Notes: generated by a model not told the origin, from the sequence alone. A DNA stretch of 47,244 nucleotides from Bacteroidota bacterium (GCA_009908725.1 JAAAOT010000147.1:1-47244); one strand, 5' to 3'. Shown: positions 28,102-37,277, counted from the first letter of the stretch. Translations and numbers: made by a program.

Positions 28102-29259
28102 TCAGCGAATGCGGAGCGTGAGGAGGGCGGCGATCACCGTCAGCGCCGTGACGATCCAGAAGCGGGTGACGATTTTCGCCTCGTGCGTGCCGCGCGCCTC
28201 GAAGTGATGGTGCAGCGGCGCCATCCGAAAGAGTCGTTTCCCCGTTCCGGTCCGATGCCGGGTGTACTTGAAGTAGCTCGTCTGTAGAATGACCGAGAGT
28301 GCCTCGGCGAAGTACACGATGCCAAGGAGCGGAAGGAGCAATTCCTTTCGCACCATGAGCGTGACAGCCCCGACGGCAGCGCCGAGTGCCAGCGCGCCGG
28401 TGTCGCCCATGAAGACCGTTGCCGGATACCCGTTGTACCAGAGAAAGCCGAAACAGGCCGCCACCATGGCCGCCCCGAAGATCGTCAGCTCGCCGATCCC
28501 CGGCAGGTACATGACGTCGAGAAAGGTCGCCAGGTTGACGTTCCCCGAGATGTAGACGAGCGCGACCAGCCCGAGCGAAACGAAGGCCGTCACTCCGGTG
28601 GTCAAGCCGTCGAGTCCGTCGGTCAGGTTGACCGCATTGGACACCGCCGTCATGATGAAAACCACGACGGGCAGGTAGACCATCCAACCGAGATCGATGC
28701 CGTTCGTCCATGCCTCGAAGAAGTAGTAGTCGATCACGCGGTCCTTCAGGAAAGGAACGTACGTGAGCGTGTTGAACTCGGAAAACGAGGGGTGGAAATA
28801 GAGGACGCTCCCGACCACGAGTCCGATGCCGATCTGTCCGGCGACCTTGTATCGCGGTGCGAGTCCATCCTTTTGCTTCTTAACCGTTTTGATGTAATCG
28901 TCGGCAAACCCGACCACGCCCATCCAGGCGGTAGCCAGCATCGCCAGCCACACGTAGGTCTTGGCAATGTCGCCCCAGAGGAGCGTCGCCCCGAGGATGG
29001 AGAGCAGAATAATGATGCCGCCCATCGTCGGGGTGCCGGCCTTATGTGCGTGGCTCACCACGCCGGCGTCGTCGCCTTTGCGTATCTGTTCACCGAGCTG
29101 CTGCCGTGCCAGCCACCGGATAATGCTGCGCCCCGCGAAGAGGGCAATCACCAGCGCGGTCATGGCCGCCAGCGCCGCGCGGACCGTGATAAACTGGATG
29201 ACCTGAAAGCCGGGCGGCTGGTAGACCTGCTCCAGGTAACTGATGAGGTAGTAGAACAT
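28102..29259 (-). CDS. mraY: Phospho-N-acetylmuramoyl-pentapeptide-transferase
   Basis: AGTPTMGGIIILLSI, GFADDYIK, NAVNLTDGLDGLTTG, FMGDTGALALG, RMAPLHHHFEARG. Confidence 0.98.
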   Translation of the reverse strand: MFYYLISYLEQVYQPPGFQVIQFITVRAALAAMTALVIALFAGRSIIRWLARQQLGEQIRKGDDAGVVSHAHKAGTPTMGGIIILLSILGATLLWGDIAKTYVWLAMLATAWMGVVGFADDYIKTVKKQKDGLAPRYKVAGQIGIGLVVGSVLYFHPSFSEFNTLTYVPFLKDRVIDYYFFEAWTNGIDLGWMVYLPVVVFIMTAVSNAVNLTDGLDGLTTGVTAFVSLGLVALVYISGNVNLATFLDVMYLPGIGELTIFGAAMVAACFGFLWYNGYPATVFMGDTGALALGAAVGAVTLMVRKELLLPLLGIVYFAEALSVILQTSYFKYTRHRTGTGKRLFRMAPLHHHFEARGTHEAKIVTRFWIVTALTVIAALLTLRIR

Positions 29260-29355
29260 GTGGGGGGTGAAGAGGTCGCGGCGGAACCGGTCGCTCGGGG
29301 CATCGGATGAAGAAAACGGGCGAAGGGGGCGGAGCCGATCGCAGCGGATCGAAGA

Positions 29356-30957
29356 TTATGCGGCGGACGGGGAGGTGCGCTGCTGGAAGTACTGGTGCGC
29401 ACGCTTTCGGTCGTCGAAGGCGCGTCGCCTGGTGCCCACCACCTGGTACGTTTCGTGGCCTTTTCCGGCGATCAGAACCACATCGCCCGGCGCGGCATGG
29501 TCGGCAGCGAATCGGATGGCTTCGTCTCGGTCCACGATCCACTCGGCCTCACTGGGCCGGCTCATCCCGCGTCGGATGTCGTTCAGAATGGCCTCCGGCT
29601 CTTCGGTGCGCGGATTGTCGCTCGTCACGATGACACGATCCGCGAATGTCTCGGCCAGGCTGCCCATAACACGGCGTTTGGACCGGTCGCGGTCTCCGCC
29701 GCAACCGAACACGCACCAGAGCGTGGCGCCGTCGTCCGTGGCCTCTCGCACCGACTGCATAATGTTCTCCAGAGCGTCGGGCGTGTGGGCGTAGTCGACG
29801 ACGACCGTGGTGCCATCATCAAAGGTTCGCTGGTCAAACCGGCCGGGCACGGGCGTCGCCTCGCGCAGGACCTGGAGCACGTCGTCCGGGTCGTGGCCGA
29901 GAGCTCGAAGCGCGGTGAAGGCGGCGGCCAGGTTGTACGCGTTGAACCGGCCCGCCAGGCGGAAGGTGTGAACCGCCGTGTCATCTTCGGCTCCGTCGGC
30001 CGTCCGAAATCGGAGGCGGAGGCCGCTCGTTCGGCTTTCCACTACGTCGAACCGGACGTCTGCGCCCGCATCGGTTCCGTAGGTCTGGATGCTCGCACGG
30101 GTGGACGCTCCAACGGCCGCCGCGGCATCGTCATCCGCGTTCATCACGGCGGTCGCGCCGGGGGCGAGCCCGTCGAATAGCTTCTTCTTCGCGGCGCGGT
30201 AATTAGCCAGCGTGCCGTGGTAATCGAGGTGTTCGCTGGTCAGATTGGTGAAAATGGCGACGTCGTACTCGATCGCGTGAACGCGCTGCTGGTCCAGGGC
30301 GTGCGATGACGCTTCCATCGCACAGGCCTTGCATCCATCGTCGACCATGCGGCGAAGCGTGCGCTGGAGCTCCAGTGCGCCCGGGGTGGTCAGGGCGGCA
30401 TTGGTCGCAACGGCTCCCGTCCGGACCTCGATCGTCGAGATCAATCCGGGCGTCTCACCAAGCGCTTCGAGCGCGTGGTGGACCAGGTAAGAAACGGTCG
30501 TCTTCCCGTTCGTCCCGGTCACACCGACCATGCGAAGCGATCGCGAGGGGTGGCCGTAGAACGCGGCCGCGAGCTCGGCAACAGCGGTTCGCCCGTCCGT
30601 CACCTCGGCAAACACGACCTCCGGATACCGCTCGTCCGCCTGCTCCGGAACGGTTTCACACACAACGATGCCGGCGCCGTTCGCGATGGCCTGATCGATG
30701 AAACGGTGCCCGTCGACGGACACACCCTTCACCGCCACGAAGCAACAGGTCGTGCCGTCGGCGGCGTCCACGCGGATCATGCGGCTGTCGTCCGACACCT
30801 GCCCGACGAGCAGGTCCGTGCCCGTGACCTCTCGTGCCGCGTGAACCGAGCGCAGCACGCCCGCGTCCTCCAGCGCCGTACGCAGCGCGGACCACGACAC
30901 GGACGTAGCATCCGTGTTCGACCTGCCGGACTTGGAAGAGGAAAGATCGGGAGTCAT
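29356..30957 (-). CDS. murE: UDP-N-acetylmuramoyl-L-alanyl-D-glutamate ligase (MurE)
   Basis: VGVTGTNGKTTVSYLVHHALEALG, MEASSHALDQQRV, VDYAHTPDALENIMQ, VFGCGGDRDRSKR, TSDNPRTEEP. Confidence 0.97.
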   Translation of the reverse strand: MTPDLSSSKSGRSNTDATSVSWSALRTALEDAGVLRSVHAAREVTGTDLLVGQVSDDSRMIRVDAADGTTCCFVAVKGVSVDGHRFIDQAIANGAGIVVCETVPEQADERYPEVVFAEVTDGRTAVAELAAAFYGHPSRSLRMVGVTGTNGKTTVSYLVHHALEALGETPGLISTIEVRTGAVATNAALTTPGALELQRTLRRMVDDGCKACAMEASSHALDQQRVHAIEYDVAIFTNLTSEHLDYHGTLANYRAAKKKLFDGLAPGATAVMNADDDAAAAVGASTRASIQTYGTDAGADVRFDVVESRTSGLRLRFRTADGAEDDTAVHTFRLAGRFNAYNLAAAFTALRALGHDPDDVLQVLREATPVPGRFDQRTFDDGTTVVVDYAHTPDALENIMQSVREATDDGATLWCVFGCGGDRDRSKRRVMGSLAETFADRVIVTSDNPRTEEPEAILNDIRRGMSRPSEAEWIVDRDEAIRFAADHAAPGDVVLIAGKGHETYQVVGTRRRAFDDRKRAHQYFQQRTSPSAA

Positions 30958-30983
30958 AGCACGAGGGAAAACCTCGATGAACG

Positions 30984-32957
30984 TTATTCGCCCGTGATCA
31001 TCGCCGTGGAGGGCAGTGGTTGCCCGGCGGATGGCGACTGATCCTGAACGGTGCCGCGACCGAAGAGGCGGACGTCGATGCCGCGCTGGTGCAGCCAGTG
31101 GACGGCATCGCGCGTTGTGAGGCCCGTGAGATCAGGCATCGCGTCGGCCCCGGCGTCTGCGAGGCGCGCCTGAACGGCCGGCGGCGAAGCGGCAGTCGAG
31201 GCCGTGCGGGTTGCCGCGCCAGGCGCAGGGAGCGTGGCCCCGATGTCCGCCCGGGCCACGATGTGATCGACGACCTCCGGGAAGGTGCCCGCCCAGCGGC
31301 GAGCGATGTTCTGGAAAATGGGGGCGGCAACGGCGCCGCCGTACATGCTGGTCTCCGGCTCGCCCACGATCACGAGAACGGCGACCTGAGGATCATTCGC
31401 AGGGAAATACCCGACGAAGGATGCGCGCGCCTGTTCACCGGAATATTTTCCGCCGCTCACCTTCAGCGCCGTGCCCGTTTTCCCCGCAATATCAAGGCCA
31501 CGAATCTGCGCCGATGTGGCGGTGCCGGTCTGGACCGTTTTCTCAAAAGCCGGGCGCAGAGCTTCCGCGGTCGACGGCTGCAGCGCACGGCGAATCGAGT
31601 CGGGTTGCTGGCTCCACAGAAGGTCTCCGGTGATGCTCCGGCGCTCCTTCACGATATGCGGCTGGACAAGCAGGCCGCCGTTCGCCAGCGCCGAATACGC
31701 AGCCAGTAGCTGAATGGGCGTGACCGCCACCTCGTACCCGATGCTCATGGACGTGAGCGAGGTCCGGCTCCAGCTCGCCGGTTTCTTCAGCGTGCCGCTC
31801 ACCTCGCCCGGCAAATCGACCCACGTCGGCTGGCCGAAGCCCAGATTCCGGGCATACTGGTAGAAGATGCCTTCATCGATTCGCGTCGCGGTCTTTGCCA
31901 TGCCGACGTTGCTCGACTTCGACAGCACTTCCGCGAAAGAGATCGTGCCGTAGGCTTTCACATCCTTCATCGTGTAGCCGTGGAAGACGGCCCATCCGTC
32001 GCCCGTCTCTACGGAGTCGCCCAGCGAGACGATATCCTGCTCGACGGCCGCTGCCGCGCCGACCAGCTTGAACGTCGACCCCGGCTCGAACTGGTCGGTG
32101 ATCGACCGATTTCGACGACGGTCCGACGACGCCCGGCCCGGGTGATTGGGGTCATACGTCGGCACGTTTGCCATCGCGAGAATCGCGCCCGTCTTCGGGT
32201 CCATGGCAATGGCCGTCCCCCACCGGGCACCGCTCTCTCGAACGCCGCGGGCCAGCTCGTCCTCCAGGGCCGCCTGCCGTACGAGGTCGATCGTGAGCAC
32301 CACGTTCTGCCCGTGCTCCGGCTTCACCACGGTGCCACCGACAAAGGCCTTGATCCGGCCGCGCCGATCGCGCTTCACGGCGTGCCATCCCGGCTCCCCG
32401 GTCAGGTAGTCGTCGTACTGCAGCTCCACGCCGGACCGCCCGGTCCCGTCGGTGTCGATGTGACCGAGCACGTGGGCGGCGGTCGTCCCGTAGTTGTAGC
32501 GGCGGGCAAACCGCGGCGACAGAATCAGACCGGGAACGTCCCAGCTCTCAACCGTCTCACGCTGTGTCTCATCCAGGCCGCGGAACAGCATCACATACTG
32601 CGGGCTGTACCGCTCGGCCACGGTGGTCCGCAGGCGGGCTTCCGACATCCCGGTGAGGGCGGCGAACCGCTCGTAGAACATGCCGCTCTTCGCCTCGAAC
32701 CCATCGATCGTGGGGTCGAGCGCGACGTCGTACCGGGCGGTGTTGATGGCGAGTGCCCGACCGGCCCGGTCCAGGATGCTCCCGCGCATGGCGGGAATCT
32801 CGACGGTGGACCGCGCCTGGTTCTGGCCCTGAGCCTTCAGCTCGGCGCCCTCCGTCAGCATGATCCACCCCATCTGCGCCAACACAAACAGCGGCACGAT
32901 GCTGAGCAGCGTCAGCACCATGTACATCCGGGTGAGTATTTGATTTTTCGGCTTCAC
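30984..32957 (-). CDS. ftsI: FtsI/PBP2B-like transpeptidase with C-terminal PASTA domain
   Basis: RGSILDRAGRALAINT, FEPGSTFKL, SKSSNVGM, AGKTGTALK, C-terminal PASTA-like MPDLTGLTTRDAVHWLHQRGIDVRLFGRGTVQDQSPSAGQPL. Confidence 0.96.
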   Translation of the reverse strand: MKPKNQILTRMYMVLTLLSIVPLFVLAQMGWIMLTEGAELKAQGQNQARSTVEIPAMRGSILDRAGRALAINTARYDVALDPTIDGFEAKSGMFYERFAALTGMSEARLRTTVAERYSPQYVMLFRGLDETQRETVESWDVPGLILSPRFARRYNYGTTAAHVLGHIDTDGTGRSGVELQYDDYLTGEPGWHAVKRDRRGRIKAFVGGTVVKPEHGQNVVLTIDLVRQAALEDELARGVRESGARWGTAIAMDPKTGAILAMANVPTYDPNHPGRASSDRRRNRSITDQFEPGSTFKLVGAAAAVEQDIVSLGDSVETGDGWAVFHGYTMKDVKAYGTISFAEVLSKSSNVGMAKTATRIDEGIFYQYARNLGFGQPTWVDLPGEVSGTLKKPASWSRTSLTSMSIGYEVAVTPIQLLAAYSALANGGLLVQPHIVKERRSITGDLLWSQQPDSIRRALQPSTAEALRPAFEKTVQTGTATSAQIRGLDIAGKTGTALKVSGGKYSGEQARASFVGYFPANDPQVAVLVIVGEPETSMYGGAVAAPIFQNIARRWAGTFPEVVDHIVARADIGATLPAPGAATRTASTAASPPAVQARLADAGADAMPDLTGLTTRDAVHWLHQRGIDVRLFGRGTVQDQSPSAGQPLPSTAMITGE

Positions 32958-32993
32958 GGGACGGAGAACGAGGTTGCAGTAATCGGTCGTGCG

Positions 32994-33446
32994 TTACTCG
33001 GGAACGACCACGGTCCGGCCGGTCGGCACGGCTTCGCGGAGACCGAGCTCGCGGGCCCGGTCGTAAATGACGGATGGACCCGTCGCGTGGTCGAACTCCC
33101 CTTTCAGTCGGTTGTGCTTCAGGTGCAGCTTGTGATTCATCTGTCGCGCCTCCTGCACATCCATGAGGAGCTGCTGCGTGGCATGGACGTGACCGACGTA
33201 GAGCGTGAACAGCGCCGCAATCAGTAGCAGAACCAGCCCGAATCGGACGGTAGACACGTTTTCGAGAAACGAACCGTCATCGTCCCGCTCGTCTCGTCGC
33301 CGGTTTGTCTTCGGCTCGAGGTCCGACCAGGACGGCAGGGCGGTCCCGTGGCGCTGGTACCGCGTCGAATCGGTGTCGCGGCTCCCGCGGTCACGGCGGG
33401 ACGCGTCGTTCCGGGACGGTCGGCTTTTGTTCAGAATGCGGTTCAT
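32994..33446 (-). CDS. ftsL: FtsL/DivIC-like bitopic division protein
   Basis: Basic N-terminal tail, single TM (VRFGLVLLLIAALFTLYVGHV), short coiled-coil; position between rsmH and ftsI. Confidence 0.75.
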   Translation of the reverse strand: MNRILNKSRPSRNDASRRDRGSRDTDSTRYQRHGTALPSWSDLEPKTNRRRDERDDDGSFLENVSTVRFGLVLLLIAALFTLYVGHVHATQQLLMDVQEARQMNHKLHLKHNRLKGEFDHATGPSVIYDRARELGLREAVPTGRTVVVPE

Positions 33447-33511
33447 CGGAATCAGAGGGACGACGCCCTCGCTCTACATCGGGTCGGCATCAAAACGGCT
33501 GCAGGCAGGCA

Positions 33512-33997
33512 TCATGACGGCTGGCGCGCACGAACGGCGGCGTTGGAGCGGCGGCGCGCGGCCGGTTTGCAGGCAAGCATACGCGTCAGCCGGGCCTGCA
33601 GGCTGTTCGGGTCCAGTGGCTTGGCAACGCATCCGTCGAATGCAGCCCGCCGGTCGTCGGGGACGCGGCGTCCGTCGTCAGTGTCGTCGGACATGGCGAG
33701 GACCGGGACGTCCCGGTAGCCGTCGTCTGCGCCCAGGTGATCGAGAAGAGCATCTCGATCTGCATTCGGCAGGTCGAGGCTCACGAGCACGGCGTCATAG
33801 ACAGCGTCGGAGGCCAGCCGGATCGCGTCGGCGGCCGCGGTCGCGACGTCCACCTCCCCGTCGTGGCGCAGGGCGTACTGCACCTGCAGCCGGACCTTGG
33901 GGTCGGCATCGACAACGAGAAGTACGGGCTGCCCGTCCGGCGCGGACCGGCGAGCGCGGCGCACACGGCGCCAGAGAATGTCGGGGGAATCGGTCAT
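33512..33997 (-). CDS. Receiver-like (pseudo-receiver) protein lacking the phosphoacceptor Asp
   Basis: LLVVDADPKVRLQVQYAL..., YDAVLVSLDLPNADRDALLDHL, VPVLAMSDD, DGCVAKPLDPNSLQARLTRML aligns with CheY-like receivers; the D57 position is Ser and D13 is Ala. Confidence 0.82.
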   Translation of the reverse strand: MTDSPDILWRRVRRARRSAPDGQPVLLVVDADPKVRLQVQYALRHDGEVDVATAAADAIRLASDAVYDAVLVSLDLPNADRDALLDHLGADDGYRDVPVLAMSDDTDDGRRVPDDRRAAFDGCVAKPLDPNSLQARLTRMLACKPAARRRSNAAVRARQPS

Positions 33998-34045
33998 GGC
34001 TGTTAAAATCGGAATACGGTAGAACGAGGCACGACGGGGACAACG

Positions 34046-35098
34046 TCAGCGCGTCGGGACCGGCGTGCCGGCATCGTCCGGGGTGCGCTCGGCGACTCGG
34101 AGGCGTGCGCTTCGGGCCCGGGGGTTGGACTCCACCTCCGCCTCACCGGCTTCGATGGCCGATCGCGGCGTCTCCTCAAACGGCGCGATCAAGGTGCCGT
34201 AAATGTCGCGAATGGGCTTACCCTCGAAGTTGCCGTAACGCAGAAAGCGCTTGACGCGCCGGTCCTCGAGGCTGTGGTAACTGATGACAGCAATGCGGCC
34301 GCCCTCGCGGATCACGTCCACGCTCTGTTCGAGCACGTCTTCAAGCACGTCGAGCTCGGCGTTGACCGCAATTCGGAGGCCCTGGAAGACGCGCGCAAGG
34401 CTCTTCACCTCGTCCCGTTCCGGCACCGCCGAACGGACGGCGTCGGCAAGGTCATGGGTGGTTTCGAGCGGACGCGCGTCCACGATGGCGCGGGCGATCG
34501 GTCGGGACCGGCGTTCGTCGCCGTAGTGGAAAATCGCATCCGCGATGTCGCGTTGATCCCAGTGGTTTACAATCTGGTGGGCGGTGAGACCGCCGCGCGG
34601 GTCCATTCGCATGTCGAGCGGTCCCTCCCGCTGGAAACTGAAGCCCCGTTCGGGCTCGTCGATCTGATGAGACGAGACGCCCAGATCCAGCAGCAGGCCG
34701 TCCACGGTGTCGATTCCGGCGTCGTCCAGGAGCGACCGGAGCCGGCCGAAGTTGCCCTGCAGGGCCCGGAATCGCCCGGCATCGATCTCCTCCTTGAGCC
34801 GGTCACAGGCAACGGCAAGGGCGTCCGCGTCCTGGTCGATGCCGATCACCTCGGCCTTCGGCGCGAGCGCATCCAGCATCGCCTTCGCGTGGCCACCGCC
34901 ACCGAGGGTACCGTCCACGTAGCAGCCGGCCGCGTCCGTGATCAGGCGGTCCGTGACCTCGTGTGAAAGAACAGGCGCGTGGTACTCCGTTGCGTAGCGC
35001 AGCGGATCAGCGTCCGGGCCGGCGTCGGAGCCGGAGGAAGAAGCGGGGGCGTCGGAAGCCGTCATCGGTCGGTGCATCGGGGGAAGCGGTACAGGCAA
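34046..35098 (-). CDS. rsmH: 16S rRNA (cytosine(1402)-N(4))-methyltransferase
   Basis: [82 protein letters not shown]. Confidence 0.98.
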   Translation of the reverse strand: MPVPLPPMHRPMTASDAPASSSGSDAGPDADPLRYATEYHAPVLSHEVTDRLITDAAGCYVDGTLGGGGHAKAMLDALAPKAEVIGIDQDADALAVACDRLKEEIDAGRFRALQGNFGRLRSLLDDAGIDTVDGLLLDLGVSSHQIDEPERGFSFQREGPLDMRMDPRGGLTAHQIVNHWDQRDIADAIFHYGDERRSRPIARAIVDARPLETTHDLADAVRSAVPERDEVKSLARVFQGLRIAVNAELDVLEDVLEQSVDVIREGGRIAVISYHSLEDRRVKRFLRYGNFEGKPIRDIYGTLIAPFEETPRSAIEAGEAEVESNPRARSARLRVAERTPDDAGTPVPTR

Positions 35099-35101
35099 GC
35101 G

Positions 35102-35542
35102 CTACATGTTCATGACGCGCTCGGCCAGGGTTTCGTAGTCGTCAGGTTGCTGGTCCATGTATTCATCGAACCGGTCCGGATCCCAGATCTCGATGTGGTC
35201 GAAGGCACCGATGATCAGCGCCCGACCGTCGACATCGGCAAAATCCAGCAGTGGCCGGGATATCGTGACGCGTCCCTGTCCGTCGAGCGTGGCCTCATCG
35301 GCCCACATCATGATCGCCCGTACAAAGGTTCGGGCATCGGGGTTGAACATGTTCAGCGCCCCGATCGCCTCTTCGATCTCGGCCCACTGATCCAGCGGGT
35401 AGAGGAAAATGCATTCCTCGAAGCCCCGCGTGATCGTGAATGTGTTCTGGGCCTCCGGATTCAGCACCCCCCGCATTTTCGCAGGAATGGACACCCGTCC
35501 CTTACTGTCGACGGAATATTCAGCCTGACCCTTAAAAACCAT
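35102..35542 (-). CDS. mraZ: Transcriptional regulator MraZ
   Basis: MVFKGQAEYSVDSKGRVSIPAKMRGVL and second repeat EATLDGQGRVTISRPLLDFADV; start trimmed to MVFKGQ. Confidence 0.96.
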   Translation of the reverse strand: MVFKGQAEYSVDSKGRVSIPAKMRGVLNPEAQNTFTITRGFEECIFLYPLDQWAEIEEAIGALNMFNPDARTFVRAIMMWADEATLDGQGRVTISRPLLDFADVDGRALIIGAFDHIEIWDPDRFDEYMDQQPDDYETLAERVMNM

Positions 35543-35670
35543 GATGGCAGCCCCCGAACTACGGAGTGGGCACGACGCCTCGAACGCGCATCCCGGCGCC
35601 GCGAGCACGGGTCGGATGGCGGAGAGGTCGGAATGAACGCGCTGTCGACGTGAGGCCGGATGGGAGCACT

Positions 35671-35695
35671 CCCCACTTTTCCCCACGCATCTCCA
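35671..35695 (-). promoter_or_regulatory. Candidate MraZ box array (three repeats, 10-bp period)
   Basis: Minus strand TGGAG-ATGCG-TGGGG-AAAAG-TGGGG, directly downstream of a putative -10. Confidence 0.65.
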
Positions 35696-35696
35696 C

Positions 35697-35724
35697 AAAG
35701 TACGGGGATGGCCCCCAATGTCAA
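35697..35724 (-). promoter_or_regulatory. Putative mraZ (dcw cluster) promoter
   Basis: Minus strand TTGACA, 16 nt, TACTTT, about 155 bp upstream of the mraZ start. Confidence 0.55.
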
Positions 35725-35745
35725 GGTCTCCCCGCGAGAAACCCC

Positions 35746-35767
35746 GATTGTTTGCGCCAAAACAATC
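35746..35767. repeat. Perfect inverted repeat upstream of the putative mraZ promoter
   Basis: GATTGTTT-GCGCCA-AAACAATC, 8-bp arms and 6-nt spacer, 21 bp upstream of the -35. Confidence 0.6.
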
Positions 35768-36120
35768 ATGTCCGATCGATGTGCACATACCCTATTTACG
35801 GGCGGATCGCCGTCGATCGGAGCGGCGATCTGCGTCCATTTAAGATAAACGCGCATCGGGAGACGACGTCGCCTCATTTCGGCGGCCGCATTATTTTGCT
35901 CCACACATATCTCCCGCTTCGGACGGGCGATATAACGGCGTCCGAACGAACTCGCGCATCGGCTCGATGACGAATTTTTTCTTCACCTGGCGGCACCTGT
36001 CGCCGCCCAGCGATCCCAGATCTGCTCATGCAGAACCAAGGTGAGATGCAGTGGGCGGGGTGGGACGACGACCAGCTGTAGGCCGAGGGGCGAGACGAAT
36101 CGGAGGAGCCGTCCGGAGAT

Positions 36121-37068
36121 TCAGAAAAGAATCCGGTTTTGAGACGGACTCCGGATCGTCGAAACCGTGTGGATCGGGATCCGCGTCGCCTCGTCTTCCT
36201 TCTGGTGGACGACGACGTCCGTCCCGTCAATGTGAAATCCGTCTCCACGAACGGTCGGCTGGTCGCGGCGATACACGATCACGGCATTATCGGCTTCCAG
36301 GAGAAAGGCTTCCGGCCCCACCCGCTGCCCCGTTGCTGACTCTACCATAAGCGACCGCATCCCGTAGCGGACGGCGTCCTCGTTCGACGAGATGCGCTCG
36401 TAATTCTTGGACAACGCCGACCGCAGGCCGACCCAGATCGGCCGCGCCCCCGCGGTATTCTCACCCTGCGCCGGCCCCATGTCCCACACCATAGCAACCG
36501 TCATTGGAGACCGTCGATTGAAAAGGTCAATCTGAAGCACGGGGATCGAGACGCCGATAGAGAGACCGGGGGCTACGACCGGGCCAATGAACGGAGGCGA
36601 CATCCCGTCATCGTCGATCTCCATCTTGATGTTCGGATCGACAACCAGAACGTATTGCGCATCTGCCTCGGCTGCCAAGGCGCGAAGCACGTCCACCCTC
36701 ACCCGCTGCGGCGAATCCTCATCGACATCACCGTCCTCGGGAACGGGTTCGTACAGCGAATCCGCAGATATGCCGGTGTCCCGGTGCGGAGCATTCGCAT
36801 ACACGGAATAGGTTTGTCCGTAGCCATCCAGCGACTGCGTTGCCTCGGCCAGCACGTGCTTATAATATCGCGCAAGGTCGAGATCCGAGGCATCCGCAAA
36901 CCGCGGGCTCGGATGTACGGGGACGACGAGCCAGGACGCATCGTAGACGTCGGCGGACAACGGCGGCGCCGTCGGCTCTGTGGACTTACACCCCGTCATC
37001 ACCAAGAGGAAGAGAACCAGAATAAACGCTCCCTTCCGGAAGAGACGACGCACGAACGAATCAGTCAT
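36121..37068 (-). CDS. Lipoprotein of unknown function
   Basis: MTDSFVRRLFRKGAFILVLFLLVMTGCKS signal peptide and lipobox; no family recognised in the remainder. Confidence 0.75.
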   Translation of the reverse strand: MTDSFVRRLFRKGAFILVLFLLVMTGCKSTEPTAPPLSADVYDASWLVVPVHPSPRFADASDLDLARYYKHVLAEATQSLDGYGQTYSVYANAPHRDTGISADSLYEPVPEDGDVDEDSPQRVRVDVLRALAAEADAQYVLVVDPNIKMEIDDDGMSPPFIGPVVAPGLSIGVSIPVLQIDLFNRRSPMTVAMVWDMGPAQGENTAGARPIWVGLRSALSKNYERISSNEDAVRYGMRSLMVESATGQRVGPEAFLLEADNAVIVYRRDQPTVRGDGFHIDGTDVVVHQKEDEATRIPIHTVSTIRSPSQNRILF

Positions 37069-37277
37069 TTTGCAAACGGGAAATGGGGCAGAGAATATCA
37101 CACCGGGAAGTTGCTCTCTGCCCGACAATAGAGAGATGCGACGGTGGCAGCTGCATATCCCGGAGAGGGCGCACGGGCCAGCCCAGAAGCGGGGCAAGGG
37201 ACGGGCGTCCGGGTTTGATTTCAGCACCTCCACCCGGACCTCACATCCCGAACCTCAATCCCGCCTCCTACGAACGC

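Noticed and set aside
26792-28207. + strand ORF of 471 aa opposite murD
   Set aside because: Entirely antisense to murD, His/Arg-rich composition typical of a shadow frame.
26669-28711. 680-aa version of MurD with an N-terminal extension
   Set aside because: The extension is antisense/out-of-frame sequence over mraY; MurD homology begins at MNPSTLSDQSVTVVGG (28051).
31980-33227. + strand ORF of 415 aa opposite ftsI/ftsL
   Set aside because: Antisense shadow ORF; no domain signature.
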